NCBI GenBank assembly: GCA_036011305.1
Contig: DASCNA010000022.1
Span: 13,679 to 77,678 of the forward strand
DNA length: 64,000 nt
Direction of reading: 5' to 3'
DNA from: DASCNA01 sp036011305
GTDB taxonomy: Bacteria > Verrucomicrobiota > Lentisphaeria > Victivallales > GWF2-38-69
The notes beneath the pieces are model-generated. The model was given only the letters and a program-made list of their open reading frames with translations. It was not told the DNA's origin and did no database searches. The position numbers and the translations under genes were made by a program. This document shows, piece after piece, positions 55,691 through 63,985 of this stretch; the first letter of the stretch is position 1, and every line of letters starts with the position of its first letter.

Positions 55691-56074
55691 TTACATCAAA
55701 TCTAATTCTTCTGAATATTCGTCGGCGCTGAGTAATAAATCTAATTCATCTAATTCGTCATACTCCATTTCAAATATCCAACCGGAAGTATAGGGCGCTG
55801 TATGTAAAACAGTAAGATTGTTTTTGAGTTTGTTGTTCACTTTAACAATTCTTCCAGTCAATGGAGTTGGCAGGTCATACATTCCTCCGCCGTGATGCAG
55901 AGTAACACATTCATCATCCATATCAAGTTCATCACCTTTAAAGGGTAGATCTATATCTTCTATTGCCTGAAGCATTTCCTGCAAATCATCAGTTATTCCA
56001 ACAACGGCTATATCATCCTGGATTTTTATCCATGCATGATTTTTAGTATACAACAATTTTTTTGGGATACTCAT
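55691..56074 (-). CDS. GcvH-like protein lacking the lipoyl lysine
   Basis: A 127-residue protein with the GcvH fold markers YTKNHAWIKIQDDIAVVGITDDLQEML and PLTGRIVKVNNKL. The lipoyl-lysine motif (ESVKA in GcvH) is replaced by LHHGGGM; the Lys position is Gly63. It cannot be lipoylated in the usual way and so is not a normal glycine cleavage H protein. The C-terminus is very acidic (DELDELDLLLSADEYSEELDL). No gcvT or gcvP is nearby. Atypical GcvH proteins often act as adaptors; the role here is unknown. Confidence 0.72.
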   Translation of the reverse strand: MSIPKKLLYTKNHAWIKIQDDIAVVGITDDLQEMLQAIEDIDLPFKGDELDMDDECVTLHHGGGMYDLPTPLTGRIVKVNNKLKNNLTVLHTAPYTSGWIFEMEYDELDELDLLLSADEYSEELDLM

Positions 56075-56325
56075 TTATTGTCCTCTCGCACCAATATTTA
56101 TATAATTATATTATTTTGATAATATGATATATAGGATATCAATCTTATTGCAATAAAAAAAAAGAAAAAAACCAATTAATTTTAATCAAAAACAGATATA
56201 ACAAGCACTTTGTATATAATATGCTAACTTGAAAATTCTTTAGAGATATAATATAAATAGAATTAATATAGCTTAGGCTATTAATAGTTACCCATATAGG
56301 GAAAATGAGCTAATAAGAGAGAAGT

Positions 56326-57060
56326 ATGGAATATAATGTACTTGTCAATGATAATGAGTACGGGCCTATTAATGAAGAAATTCTTATAAAATGGGTGGAA
56401 GACGGGCGTATACTGCCAGATACTGCTATAAGAAATTCTATGTTTAATGTATGGAAAAAAGCATCGGATTATCATTTTTTAGATAATGCATTTAAACATC
56501 AGCAGATGTATTATGATGAGAATATTAGTACAACTGTAAAATTATCAGACAAACATAATAGCAAACCTGCTGTTACTGATAGCAAAAACATTCCAGAAGA
56601 AAAAAAAGTTAAAACTTCATTCGAAAATGAATATCTTCCCTCAAGAGTTAAAATATCATTAAGATTAAAAGCTGGCATTATAGACATAATATTACTGGGG
56701 ATTATTTTTGTTATTTTGTTTTCTGTAGGAATATGTATTAGTGAAGGATACTCTTTAAATCACAGTCATGTTTTTGTCTTCATGTATTGTTTATTTCTGG
56801 CTCTTATGATTTTATATCTTGGGGTAGGACTTGGTACTTTTGCCCAAACTGTAGGGATGTGGTTTTTTGGGATATTATTGGTTAGGAATTGTGATGAAGC
56901 AACTGAAGTATATTTTTTGAGAGCTTATTTTTATGCATTGCTTATGGTTATTTTCGGTATTATTTCTCCAATAACTAATTTTATATTATTTAGAAAAAGA
57001 GCTTTGCATGATATTTTGACTGACACGCAAGTAGTTTCAATTTCTGCCAAATCTAAATAG
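56326..57060 (+). CDS. GYF2-RDD family membrane protein
   Basis: A 244-residue protein. Residues 1-55 form a GYF_2-type domain (VNDNEYGPINEEILIKWVEDGRILPDTAIRN). After a linker, residues ~110-240 are an RDD domain (SLRLKAGIIDIILLGIIFVILF, FAQTVGMWFFGILLVRN, RKRALHDILTDTQVVS) with four hydrophobic helices. The function is unknown; such pairs may sense peptides or act as membrane scaffolds. It starts without a strong SD. Confidence 0.82.
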   Translation: MEYNVLVNDNEYGPINEEILIKWVEDGRILPDTAIRNSMFNVWKKASDYHFLDNAFKHQQMYYDENISTTVKLSDKHNSKPAVTDSKNIPEEKKVKTSFENEYLPSRVKISLRLKAGIIDIILLGIIFVILFSVGICISEGYSLNHSHVFVFMYCLFLALMILYLGVGLGTFAQTVGMWFFGILLVRNCDEATEVYFLRAYFYALLMVIFGIISPITNFILFRKRALHDILTDTQVVSISAKSK

Positions 57061-57379
57061 GTCCCATCTGTAAAACCATTCTCATCAAGTTGAATTTACT
57101 GTTTTAATTTTATTTACTAATGGTGACATTTAATTAAAGTTTGAACCATGCTCATTAAGCGTTTGTTTATCTTAATTTAAGATAGTAAATTATTAAACAG
57201 TTTGATAAAATACTGATCTAGTTTTATTTAGCCAAAATTACTGAATAATATTATGCTAAATATTTGTAAGTTCTGAAATAGGCTTTATATTCTTAGGCTC
57301 TACTAGTGTATTAGAAACGATATTATATTTAGTTGTTCATTTTAAAATTTTATTTATAGATATATAAAAGGAGAATAGT
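57061..57379 (+). other. Leader region of rplU with a 16-base near-repeat
   Basis: A 319-base gap before rplU. It carries AACCATTCTCATCAAG at 57074-57089 and AACCATGCTCATTAAG at 57144-57159 (14 of 16 equal), 70 bases apart. No gene is seen. The rplU SD is AAAGGAGA at about 57367-57374. Confidence 0.45.
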
Positions 57380-57688
57380 ATGTACGCCGTAATTGCCACA
57401 GGAGGAAAGCAATACAGAGTTCAGCCTGATGAAATAATTAATGTGGAACTTTTAGGTAAAGAAGTTGGAGAAACAGTAAAATTTGATGTTTTAGCTGTTG
57501 GAGAAGGAAAAGATGTAAAGCTTGGTACTCCAACTGTTGAAGGAGCAAATGTTGAAGGCGAAGTTATTGATAATTTCCGTGATAAAAAAGTTATCGCTTT
57601 CAAAATGAAAAAACGTAAAGGCTATCGTAGAAAAAAAGGACATAGGCAGTATTTAACGAAAATTAAGATTTCTAAGATAGAAGCATAA
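57380..57688 (+). CDS. rplU: 50S ribosomal protein L21
   Basis: A 102-residue L21 of standard length. Hallmarks are YAVIATGGKQYRVQPDEI, KLGTPTVEGANVEGEVI, and KMKKRKGYRRKKGHRQYLTKIKI at the C-terminus. AAAGGAGA lies upstream of the start. In most bacteria rpmA (L27) and often obg follow; here the gene ends at a terminator and purC comes next. Confidence 0.97.
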   Translation: MYAVIATGGKQYRVQPDEIINVELLGKEVGETVKFDVLAVGEGKDVKLGTPTVEGANVEGEVIDNFRDKKVIAFKMKKRKGYRRKKGHRQYLTKIKISKIEA

Positions 57689-57698
57689 GCAGAATTCG

Positions 57699-57731
57699 AA
57701 TGGCACATAATTTTATGTGCCATTTTTTTTT
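57699..57731 (+). terminator. Rho-independent terminator of rplU
   Basis: AATGGCACATAA (57699-57710) and TTATGTGCCATT (57713-57724) are perfect 12-base arms with a TT loop, followed by a run of nine Ts. Confidence 0.93.
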
Positions 57732-57773
57732 ATTATATTTTACACTAAATATACTAATGGATAAGGTGCTGAT

Positions 57774-58676
57774 ATGAACTATGATTCTAATGGTGCGCTA
57801 TTACAAACAGAGGTAAAATCGTTTCCTTTAATAAACAGGGGAAAAGTAAGAGATATTTATGATCTGGGAGATAGCCTGTTATTTGTTGCAACTGATAGAA
57901 TAAGTGCATTTGATTTTGTAATGCCAAACGGAATTCCTAATAAAGGTAAAATTCTGACTCAAATCTCTCTGTTTTGGTTTGAATTGTTAAATTGGCAGGA
58001 AAATCATTTGCTTACAGCTGATTTTTCAAAATTTCCAAAAGAACTTCAACCATATAAATCTGATCTTGATGGACGTTCGATAATAGTAAAAAAAGCAGAG
58101 CCTCTTCCTATAGAGTGCATTGTAAGAGGATATTTAATTGGCAGCGGTTGGAAAGATTATCAAAAAACTGGTAAAGTTTGCGGAATTAATCTTCGCGAGA
58201 ATTATCAACAGGCTGCTAAGTTAGATGAATCAATCTTTACGCCTTCTACAAAAGCTGAACAGGGTCTGCACGATGAAAATATCAGTTTCGAAAGAACTGT
58301 AGAAATTATTGGACAGGATTTAGCTGATAAAATTAAAAATTTATCTCTTAAAATTTATAATACTGCTGCAGACTATGCTAAGGAAAAAGGAATAATTCTT
58401 GCTGACACAAAATTTGAATTTGGCTTACTCAATAATGAGCTGATTCTAATTGATGAAGTGTTGACTCCTGACTCGAGTCGTTTTTGGCCGGCATCAGATT
58501 ATAAGTTAGGTTGCAGTCCTCCAAGCCTTGATAAACAGTTTGTCAGAGACTACCTGGAAAGCTGTGGCTGGAAGAAAACACCTCCTGCACCTGAATTGCC
58601 CAAGGATATTGTTGAAAATACTTCTAAAAAATATCTTGAGGCTTATAAAACTTTAACAGGAAAATCATTGTTATAA
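57774..58676 (+). CDS. purC: Phosphoribosylaminoimidazole-succinocarboxamide synthase
   Basis: A 300-residue SAICAR synthase, in the range of the yeast-like long form. Motifs are RGKVRDIYDLGDSLLFVATDRISAFD, ECIVRGYLIGSGWKDYQKTG, TPSTKAEQGLHDENIS, FEFGLLNNELILIDEVLTPDSSRFWP and DKQFVRDYLES. AAGGTG precedes the start. It joins CAIR and aspartate with ATP in purine synthesis. It stands alone and is followed by a terminator. Confidence 0.96.
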   Translation: MNYDSNGALLQTEVKSFPLINRGKVRDIYDLGDSLLFVATDRISAFDFVMPNGIPNKGKILTQISLFWFELLNWQENHLLTADFSKFPKELQPYKSDLDGRSIIVKKAEPLPIECIVRGYLIGSGWKDYQKTGKVCGINLRENYQQAAKLDESIFTPSTKAEQGLHDENISFERTVEIIGQDLADKIKNLSLKIYNTAADYAKEKGIILADTKFEFGLLNNELILIDEVLTPDSSRFWPASDYKLGCSPPSLDKQFVRDYLESCGWKKTPPAPELPKDIVENTSKKYLEAYKTLTGKSLL

Positions 58677-58685
58677 TTTTTAATC

Positions 58686-58719
58686 TTAACCTCTGCTCGT
58701 TTTTTCGGGCGGAGGTTAA
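58686..58719 (+). terminator. Terminator of purC
   Basis: TTAACCTCTGCTCG (58686-58699) and CGGGCGGAGGTTAA (58706-58719) pair over 14 bases, with two G-U pairs on the plus transcript, around a TTTTTT loop. T-rich sequence follows. Confidence 0.82.
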
Positions 58720-58742
58720 TTATTTATAGAATATATTGTTTA

Positions 58743-59606
58743 ATGGAATATAAAGAACCTCTGTTTAGGCCTCCTTCTGAAGCTAATAGTTTGATAATTC
58801 AAGTTGCTTACGGCTGTCCGCACAATACATGTCTGTTTTGTCCAATGTACAAGAGTGTTAAATATACTCTGAGGAAAAAGGAAGATATATTTAATGATAT
58901 TGACGAAGCGGCTCGTATTTATCCAGGAACAAGAAGAATATTTCTTGCAGACGGAGATGTTATGGCTCTTTCATTTAGCTATTTGGAACAAATTTTAATG
59001 AAGCTGAATGAACTCTTTCCCAGATTGATAAGAATTTCACTCTATTCTAATGGATCTTCCATACTGAATAAAACTATCGAAGAGTTAATTTCTTTAAAAA
59101 AACTTAAACTTCATACATTATACATGGGGCTTGAATCAGGTGATAATGAAGTATTAAAATTAGTAGAGAAGAATGAAACATCTGAAAAAATGATAAAAGC
59201 TGCACATCATCTTGAATCTGCCGGATTAAGATTATGTGTTTTTGCTTTATTGGGATTGGGCGGTAAAAAAAGATCTTATGAACATGCTGTAAAAACAGCT
59301 GAGGCTATCAATAAAATGGCTCCTAAAATTTTTACAATATTAAGATTTATTAATGTTGAAGAAAGTAAGATGTACGAAGGTTACGAAACAGTTTCAGAAT
59401 ATGAATCAGTATTGGAACTCTATAACATGATTAATGGTCTTGAACTTAAGAATACTATTTTTAGATCAGACCACTCCTCTGTCCCAATTGCTTTATCAGG
59501 CAGATTTCCCAATGACAAGGAATTTTTACTGAATGGTTTAAAAAAATTATTGAATGGTTCTAAATTAAGTAAAAAATCTGAGGGTTTTACTCCATATTGG
59601 CTTTAA
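58743..59606 (+). CDS. Radical SAM protein, uncharacterised
   Basis: A 287-residue radical SAM enzyme. The cluster cysteines are C25, C30 and C33 in GCPHNTCLFC, a C-x4-C-x2-C pattern that differs from the usual C-x3-C-x2-C. The barrel has RRIFLADGDVMAL (GGDP-like), SLYSNGSSIL, LYMGLESGDNEVLKLV and VFALLGLGGK. No cobalamin or second cluster motif is apparent. Related proteins in Elp3/HemN-like groups are of unknown function. It has no clear SD. Confidence 0.85.
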   Translation: MEYKEPLFRPPSEANSLIIQVAYGCPHNTCLFCPMYKSVKYTLRKKEDIFNDIDEAARIYPGTRRIFLADGDVMALSFSYLEQILMKLNELFPRLIRISLYSNGSSILNKTIEELISLKKLKLHTLYMGLESGDNEVLKLVEKNETSEKMIKAAHHLESAGLRLCVFALLGLGGKKRSYEHAVKTAEAINKMAPKIFTILRFINVEESKMYEGYETVSEYESVLELYNMINGLELKNTIFRSDHSSVPIALSGRFPNDKEFLLNGLKKLLNGSKLSKKSEGFTPYWL

Positions 59607-59730
59607 TCAGCTTGTCTAAAAAAGTTTTTATACTAAAGTGAAGAAGTAAAGAATAAAGAGTATTTATATCTGTAGTTTACCGAATATAGGTAACTTTTAA
59701 CAGAGGGGTTATTTTACACTGGATTAATGA

Positions 59731-60564
59731 ATGAAAAATTTCTCACAATTAACTTTTGATTTTTTAGAAAATGACATTACCAGGACTGTTCAAATTAATC
59801 AATCAGATAATTTTGAATATGACGATATTTCTGCAAAGGATATTAGAAGAGCTGTAATTGGCTGGTTGATGGAGCAAGAACCTTCAGGTACAGGCTTAAT
59901 GGTACCTACTAGAATTTCAAGATTTCGAGCAGATGCTGCGGCGTTCTGGTCTAAACCTATAAGAAAAAATGGGAAAAATATTTTATATCCTGTAAAAAGT
60001 GTTATTGTTGAAGTTAGACATAACAGAGAAGAATGCTGGCCGGACTGCGCTAAAAAAAATCAAATGCTTCCTATTTTGAAATCTGAAAAAAAACGTAGGA
60101 AAGATATAGAAAAAAATATTAGAGAGACAGAACCGGAACTTCAACTGAATGATAATTTATTTCCTGAATTTGAAAGCTGGAACTATTCATTGTCTTCAAA
60201 TAAAGAATATCATGAGTGCTGTAATAAAATTAATGAACTTGAACACTCTTTATATAATGGCAGTAGATTTGAGAGAGTTAGAGAGGCGCTCCTCGCAGAT
60301 TTTCTTTATCTGGCAGTTCCTGCAGGTGCAGTGCATAAGCATGAAATTGCAGATGGCTGGGGTTTGTTATATATTAATGAAAATTTAACTGTAACTATAG
60401 AAAAAGAAGCTGATAACTGGCAATGTCCTCTGGAAAATAAATATCATCTTGTCCAGAATATTTCAAAATCATGCATGAAGAGTCTTTTTTTCTCACAAGG
60501 AATTAACATTGACAAAAAGGGAAATACACGCTTTATCCGTCCGCCTAGACGCAGGAGAAAATAA
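59731..60564 (+). CDS. Hypothetical protein, possible MmcB-like PD-(D/E)xK fold
   Basis: A 277-residue soluble protein. The layout DIRRAVIGWLMEQ, then RISRFRADAAAFW, then SVIVEVRHNREECWPD, then FLYLAVPAGAV and DGWGLLYINENLTVTIEKEA recalls MmcB, a small DNA-repair protein of the PD-(D/E)xK group: D in RAD, E in VEV and R in place of Lys. A charged insertion (~residues 100-160) is extra. The C-terminus is RRRRK. I am not sure of the family. Confidence 0.45.
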   Translation: MKNFSQLTFDFLENDITRTVQINQSDNFEYDDISAKDIRRAVIGWLMEQEPSGTGLMVPTRISRFRADAAAFWSKPIRKNGKNILYPVKSVIVEVRHNREECWPDCAKKNQMLPILKSEKKRRKDIEKNIRETEPELQLNDNLFPEFESWNYSLSSNKEYHECCNKINELEHSLYNGSRFERVREALLADFLYLAVPAGAVHKHEIADGWGLLYINENLTVTIEKEADNWQCPLENKYHLVQNISKSCMKSLFFSQGINIDKKGNTRFIRPPRRRRK

Positions 60565-60594
60565 TTTGATTTCTGATTAAATAATTATTAATTT

Positions 60595-62166
60595 TTATTT
60601 ATCCATTATTAATTTTGTAGCTATTTTATTCCACGAATAATATTTAATTGAAATTTCTCTTAGCTTTTGTGAAACTCTTTTTTTAAAATTGTAATCATAT
60701 AAACCATTAGGATAAAGGTATTCAATTGCATTTGTAACACTACTGGGTAATTTTTCAAAAAAATTATTTTTATCTGTAAGTAGTAAATTTCTTATATCTT
60801 TATAGTTTTCTGAGACAGTTTTCATTACATCATGCAGTCCGGAGTGGTTATTACATATTGGCAGGACACCAGAAGCCATCGCCTCAACTGCCACCATTCC
60901 AAATGCTTCGGACAGTTTACTTGGGACAATACATACACTGGCAAGTGGTAAAAGCTTACTTAATACAGAATGATTTAAAAATCCGGTAATGGTTATTTTT
61001 TCTTTTTGCATTGAAGATATAGGTTTAAATATTTTATCAATGTCTATTTTATGAGATATGAATTTTCCGGCATTCGCCAGTTTTTTAGTATATTCAATAT
61101 CGTCATTTTCTAAAGCCCACAGCAGAGATTCCATATGTTCTCGGTAAAATCCAAATCCGGCAAAAATAAAACGAGAATTGGGTATTTTTTCCAGGATATG
61201 CGGAATATTAAGTATAAGCTCCCCAACACCTTTTGTCTCTAAAAATTTACCAAAATAAATGATTATAGGTTCTTCCTCTTTAAGATCAGTTAATTTATTT
61301 AAACAGTCTTTGTCAGGTGATCTTTGATTATATGTTTTTCCGAGTTTTACTAATGAGTTATGCAGGTCAATACCTGTTTCATTTAACTTATATCTTAAAT
61401 TTTCAGTTTGGGATCTGCCGTCTCCTGTTAGATTTATCTCAGAAGAAAGCGCATTATAAAAATTATTTTTAGTCTCTTGAAAATTTTCTGCTAACTCAAA
61501 TAAATCAGGATCCATTCCGGGTGGTATGATTACTGTTTTTTCAATAATCTTAAGTTCATCTAATTTATCACTGAAAATATCCTTAATCCTCCTAGTAATA
61601 TATTCTGTGCCTGCAATAATTTTAGAAGCGTTTGACATGCCTTCGTATGCATACTTCAATAAATGTTTGTGGTGGACTAAAACAAACTCTATTGCACTGC
61701 CGTGAATTTTGACATCGTACGGGATATTGGAGTCACCTAATGCCCTTTTAACAATTACTGGACTTAAGATTGCATGGTTGGCTAAAATTTTATCGATTTG
61801 CTGGGTTTCTGAAATCGTTCTAAGAACTGAAGATGTCATTTTAATATGATTTTCTATTTCATCTCTGCTCATAGAATAGACTGTTTTTACCTGTAGTTTT
61901 ATGTAATCATCTAATACATAAACAGGCAGAAGATTATTTATATTGGGGACTATTACTCTTATCTGACCGGCCTTGGGTTGTGATTTAGGAATACTGTCGT
62001 TTGGACCAAAGTATTCATCTACAAATTTTAAATTGCATGCCTGTAAATCCTGGCAGATAACTGTTACGGAATGGTTAAGCTTTTTCCAGGCTTTTGCCAC
62101 GTTTGCTACGTATATATTTGATCCTGTCCCCTGCAGAATATAACCATGTACTATTACTAAATGCAT
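60595..62166 (-). CDS. Glycosyltransferase family 4-type
   Basis: A 523-residue GT-B glycosyltransferase. The N-terminal Rossmann domain starts HLVIVHGYILQGTGSNIYVANVAKAWKKLNHSV (glycine loop). The C-terminal domain has IIIYFGKFLETKGV, SRFIFAGFG and EAFGMVAVEAMASGVLPICNN, the E-x7-E motif of retaining family 4 enzymes. An insertion of about 90 residues (235-320) separates the domains. The sugar donor and acceptor are unknown. No capsule or LPS cluster is nearby. Confidence 0.88.
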   Translation of the reverse strand: MHLVIVHGYILQGTGSNIYVANVAKAWKKLNHSVTVICQDLQACNLKFVDEYFGPNDSIPKSQPKAGQIRVIVPNINNLLPVYVLDDYIKLQVKTVYSMSRDEIENHIKMTSSVLRTISETQQIDKILANHAILSPVIVKRALGDSNIPYDVKIHGSAIEFVLVHHKHLLKYAYEGMSNASKIIAGTEYITRRIKDIFSDKLDELKIIEKTVIIPPGMDPDLFELAENFQETKNNFYNALSSEINLTGDGRSQTENLRYKLNETGIDLHNSLVKLGKTYNQRSPDKDCLNKLTDLKEEEPIIIYFGKFLETKGVGELILNIPHILEKIPNSRFIFAGFGFYREHMESLLWALENDDIEYTKKLANAGKFISHKIDIDKIFKPISSMQKEKITITGFLNHSVLSKLLPLASVCIVPSKLSEAFGMVAVEAMASGVLPICNNHSGLHDVMKTVSENYKDIRNLLLTDKNNFFEKLPSSVTNAIEYLYPNGLYDYNFKKRVSQKLREISIKYYSWNKIATKLIMDK

Positions 62167-62485
62167 ATAATTAACTATTTCTATTTTTAATGTAAGTATA
62201 AATATTTATTATTTTTTTTTGATAAAAACAAAATTTACTATATATACTAAAAATAGAATATCTATTTAAATAGAATGATTTTTATATTAAAGTAACTAAT
62301 AGCCGGTTATTAAGGCTAATAAATTATTTGATAGTGAATAACTCGACTTTATTAGCTATTATATATGATAAGTATTTATTTCTGAGTTCTTGACCATTTT
62401 TGTCAGGACTTTATAATCTTTAAGTATTAATTTCAGCTGAACTGGATTAAATTTTATTGAATCTTTAGATAATTTGGAGTCGGTA
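62167..62485. other. Divergent intergenic region glycosyltransferase / lipoprotein
   Basis: A 319-base AT-rich gap. It contains a weak stem near 62299-62321 (TAGCC...GGCTA) and the GGAG ribosome site of the lipoprotein. I see no gene or clear promoter. Confidence 0.45.
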
Positions 62486-63115
62486 ATGAATTACTGTTCG
62501 ATTTTACTGCGTCATAAAATTAAAATGACTTTATATACTTTAGTTTTTATATGTACAGCCAGTTTTATAACCGGCTGTTTTATTCCTACTAAACCAACTA
62601 AACTGCAATATGCATATGATATGTATGGTTTGAATTTTAATCCTAAAAATAAGCTTTATCTTGCTCATAATATATGGTATGAAAATCCTATGGATATAAG
62701 TTCCATAAATTATCAGACAGGTAAAATTATACCTTTGGGAACAGAAATTAAATTTATTGAAGCCAGGAGAGGATTTATTACTTTTAAGACAGTTGAGAAT
62801 AATAAGGAATATAAAATTGTGAATGATGTTGACTGGTCCAGTACACCTGATAAAGTGATGTTTCATAGAATATTTACCTCAAAAGATCCACTATTGAAAT
62901 TTAAAGATACTCCAAAGCAAATTCTAGATGATATGAAAAAAGGCATTATTGCTGTTGGAATGACTAGGGAGGAAATATATGGTGCCTTGGGCCATGGACC
63001 GCATTTTCTTAATCCAAAATCTCAGCAGACGTGGACTTATCTTGTGAATAAAGGTCTGAAAACGATACATGTTGTGTTTAAAAACAATAAAGTTTCCTAT
63101 ATTTTTACAAACTGA
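62486..63115 (+). CDS. Lipoprotein, unknown function
   Basis: A 209-residue lipoprotein from ATG 62486, with GGAG about seven bases upstream; an ATG at 62525 is also possible. The signal ends in lipobox ITGC. The mature part has KLYLAHNIWYEN, PLGTEIKFIEARRGFITFKT, and a C-terminal half (IIAVGMTREEIYGALGHGPHF...QTWTYLVNKGLKTIHVVFKNNKVSYIF) that resembles SmpA/BamE-type lipoproteins in its regulator-like turn. The GMTREEVxxALG piece is the BamE hallmark, but the protein is larger than BamE. Confidence 0.7.
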   Translation: MNYCSILLRHKIKMTLYTLVFICTASFITGCFIPTKPTKLQYAYDMYGLNFNPKNKLYLAHNIWYENPMDISSINYQTGKIIPLGTEIKFIEARRGFITFKTVENNKEYKIVNDVDWSSTPDKVMFHRIFTSKDPLLKFKDTPKQILDDMKKGIIAVGMTREEIYGALGHGPHFLNPKSQQTWTYLVNKGLKTIHVVFKNNKVSYIFTN

Positions 63116-63135
63116 AGACAATTAACTGATAAGAA

Positions 63136-63837
63136 TTATTTATTTGCCCACTCTTGAAGTATTGTTATACCTGCTGCTGCTGCTGTTTCGACTCTCATTA
63201 TCCACCTGCCTATTTTTAACGGATAAAAATTGTTTTTCAGCATAATATCTATTTCTTTATCAGTAAATCCTCCTTCAGGTCCGACAAACCAGGCGATATT
63301 AGAAACTTCTATATTTCTGTAATTATGTATTGATATATTTGAAGAAGTAGTTGCTCCGAAAAAACTGATAAAATTCTGTTTAGATTGATTTTCAACAGCC
63401 TGGCTAAAAGAAACAGGGAGATCAATATTTGGAATATATGGATTATGAGCCTGTTTGCAGGCTTCAATCAGTTTTGTCTGCCATTTTCCGATAGCATTAT
63501 CTTTTTTTGGTATAGATACTGATCTTTCAGTTATGATAGGTTGAATGTTCCAGACACCTAATTCAGTGCACTGGCTTAGCAGTTGATCCATCTTTTGTTT
63601 TCTCGGGGATGCCACATAGAGGTGTATTTTTATTTCAGGTTCACCATATTTTTTGATAGACATAATACTCAGAGTTTTATCACTGTTAATTACAGCAGTA
63701 GCGATTTTTCCTTGTCCATCAGATATAAAAACTTCACTGTTATCTTTAGCCTTAAGAACAGAAAAAAGATGTTTCTCTTCCTCTTTTGATAATTTTATTG
63801 AACCTTTCTTGAGTTCCTCTGCATAAAAACATCTCAT
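63136..63837 (-). CDS. rsmE: 16S rRNA (uracil-1498-N3)-methyltransferase RsmE
   Basis: A ~233-residue SPOUT methyltransferase; ATG 63837 is preferred because RCFYAEEL is the normal N-terminus, and upstream in-frame codons are not conserved. The PUA-like part has EKHLFSVLKAKDNSEVFISDGQG. The knot has KMDQLLSQCTELGVWNIQPIITERSV, EACKQAHNPYIP, WFVGPEGGFTDKEID and the ending IGRWIMRVETAAAAGI. It methylates U1498 in the 16S rRNA. No clear SD is seen. Confidence 0.93.
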   Translation of the reverse strand: MRCFYAEELKKGSIKLSKEEEKHLFSVLKAKDNSEVFISDGQGKIATAVINSDKTLSIMSIKKYGEPEIKIHLYVASPRKQKMDQLLSQCTELGVWNIQPIITERSVSIPKKDNAIGKWQTKLIEACKQAHNPYIPNIDLPVSFSQAVENQSKQNFISFFGATTSSNISIHNYRNIEVSNIAWFVGPEGGFTDKEIDIMLKNNFYPLKIGRWIMRVETAAAAGITILQEWANK

Positions 63838-63878
63838 AATATTTAGCGTTTTCTCCTGGATATAATTAATTTGGTAAA

Positions 63879-63915
63879 CTCCCAGTTTGACTGGGAGACT
63901 CAACAAAGTTTGACT
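63879..63915. repeat. Short GC-rich hairpin and direct repeat upstream of rsmE
   Basis: CTCCCAG (63879-63885) and CTGGGAG (63891-63897) are perfect arms with a 5-base loop. AGTTTGACT occurs at 63884-63892 and again at 63907-63915. It may be the flank of a mobile element at the right edge. Confidence 0.45.
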
Positions 63916-63927
63916 TTTAAGTAAATA

Positions 63928-63984
63928 GGTATTACTCCGATATCTGTGAATTCCTTTAGGAGTTACAGATAAAGGAGTAACACC
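63928..63984 (+). promoter_or_regulatory. Long hairpin covering the ribosome site of the right-edge ORF
   Basis: GGTATTACTCC (63928-63938) pairs with GGAGTAACACC (63974-63984) with one mismatch. TATCTGT (63941-63947) pairs with ACAGATA (63965-63971), and TCCT with AGGA (63952-63955 and 63958-63961) closes the loop. The whole 57-base stretch is one near-continuous stem. Its right arm holds AAAGGAG (63971-63977), the SD of ATG 63986, so ribosome access is blocked when the hairpin forms. Confidence 0.7.
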
Positions 63985-63985
63985 A

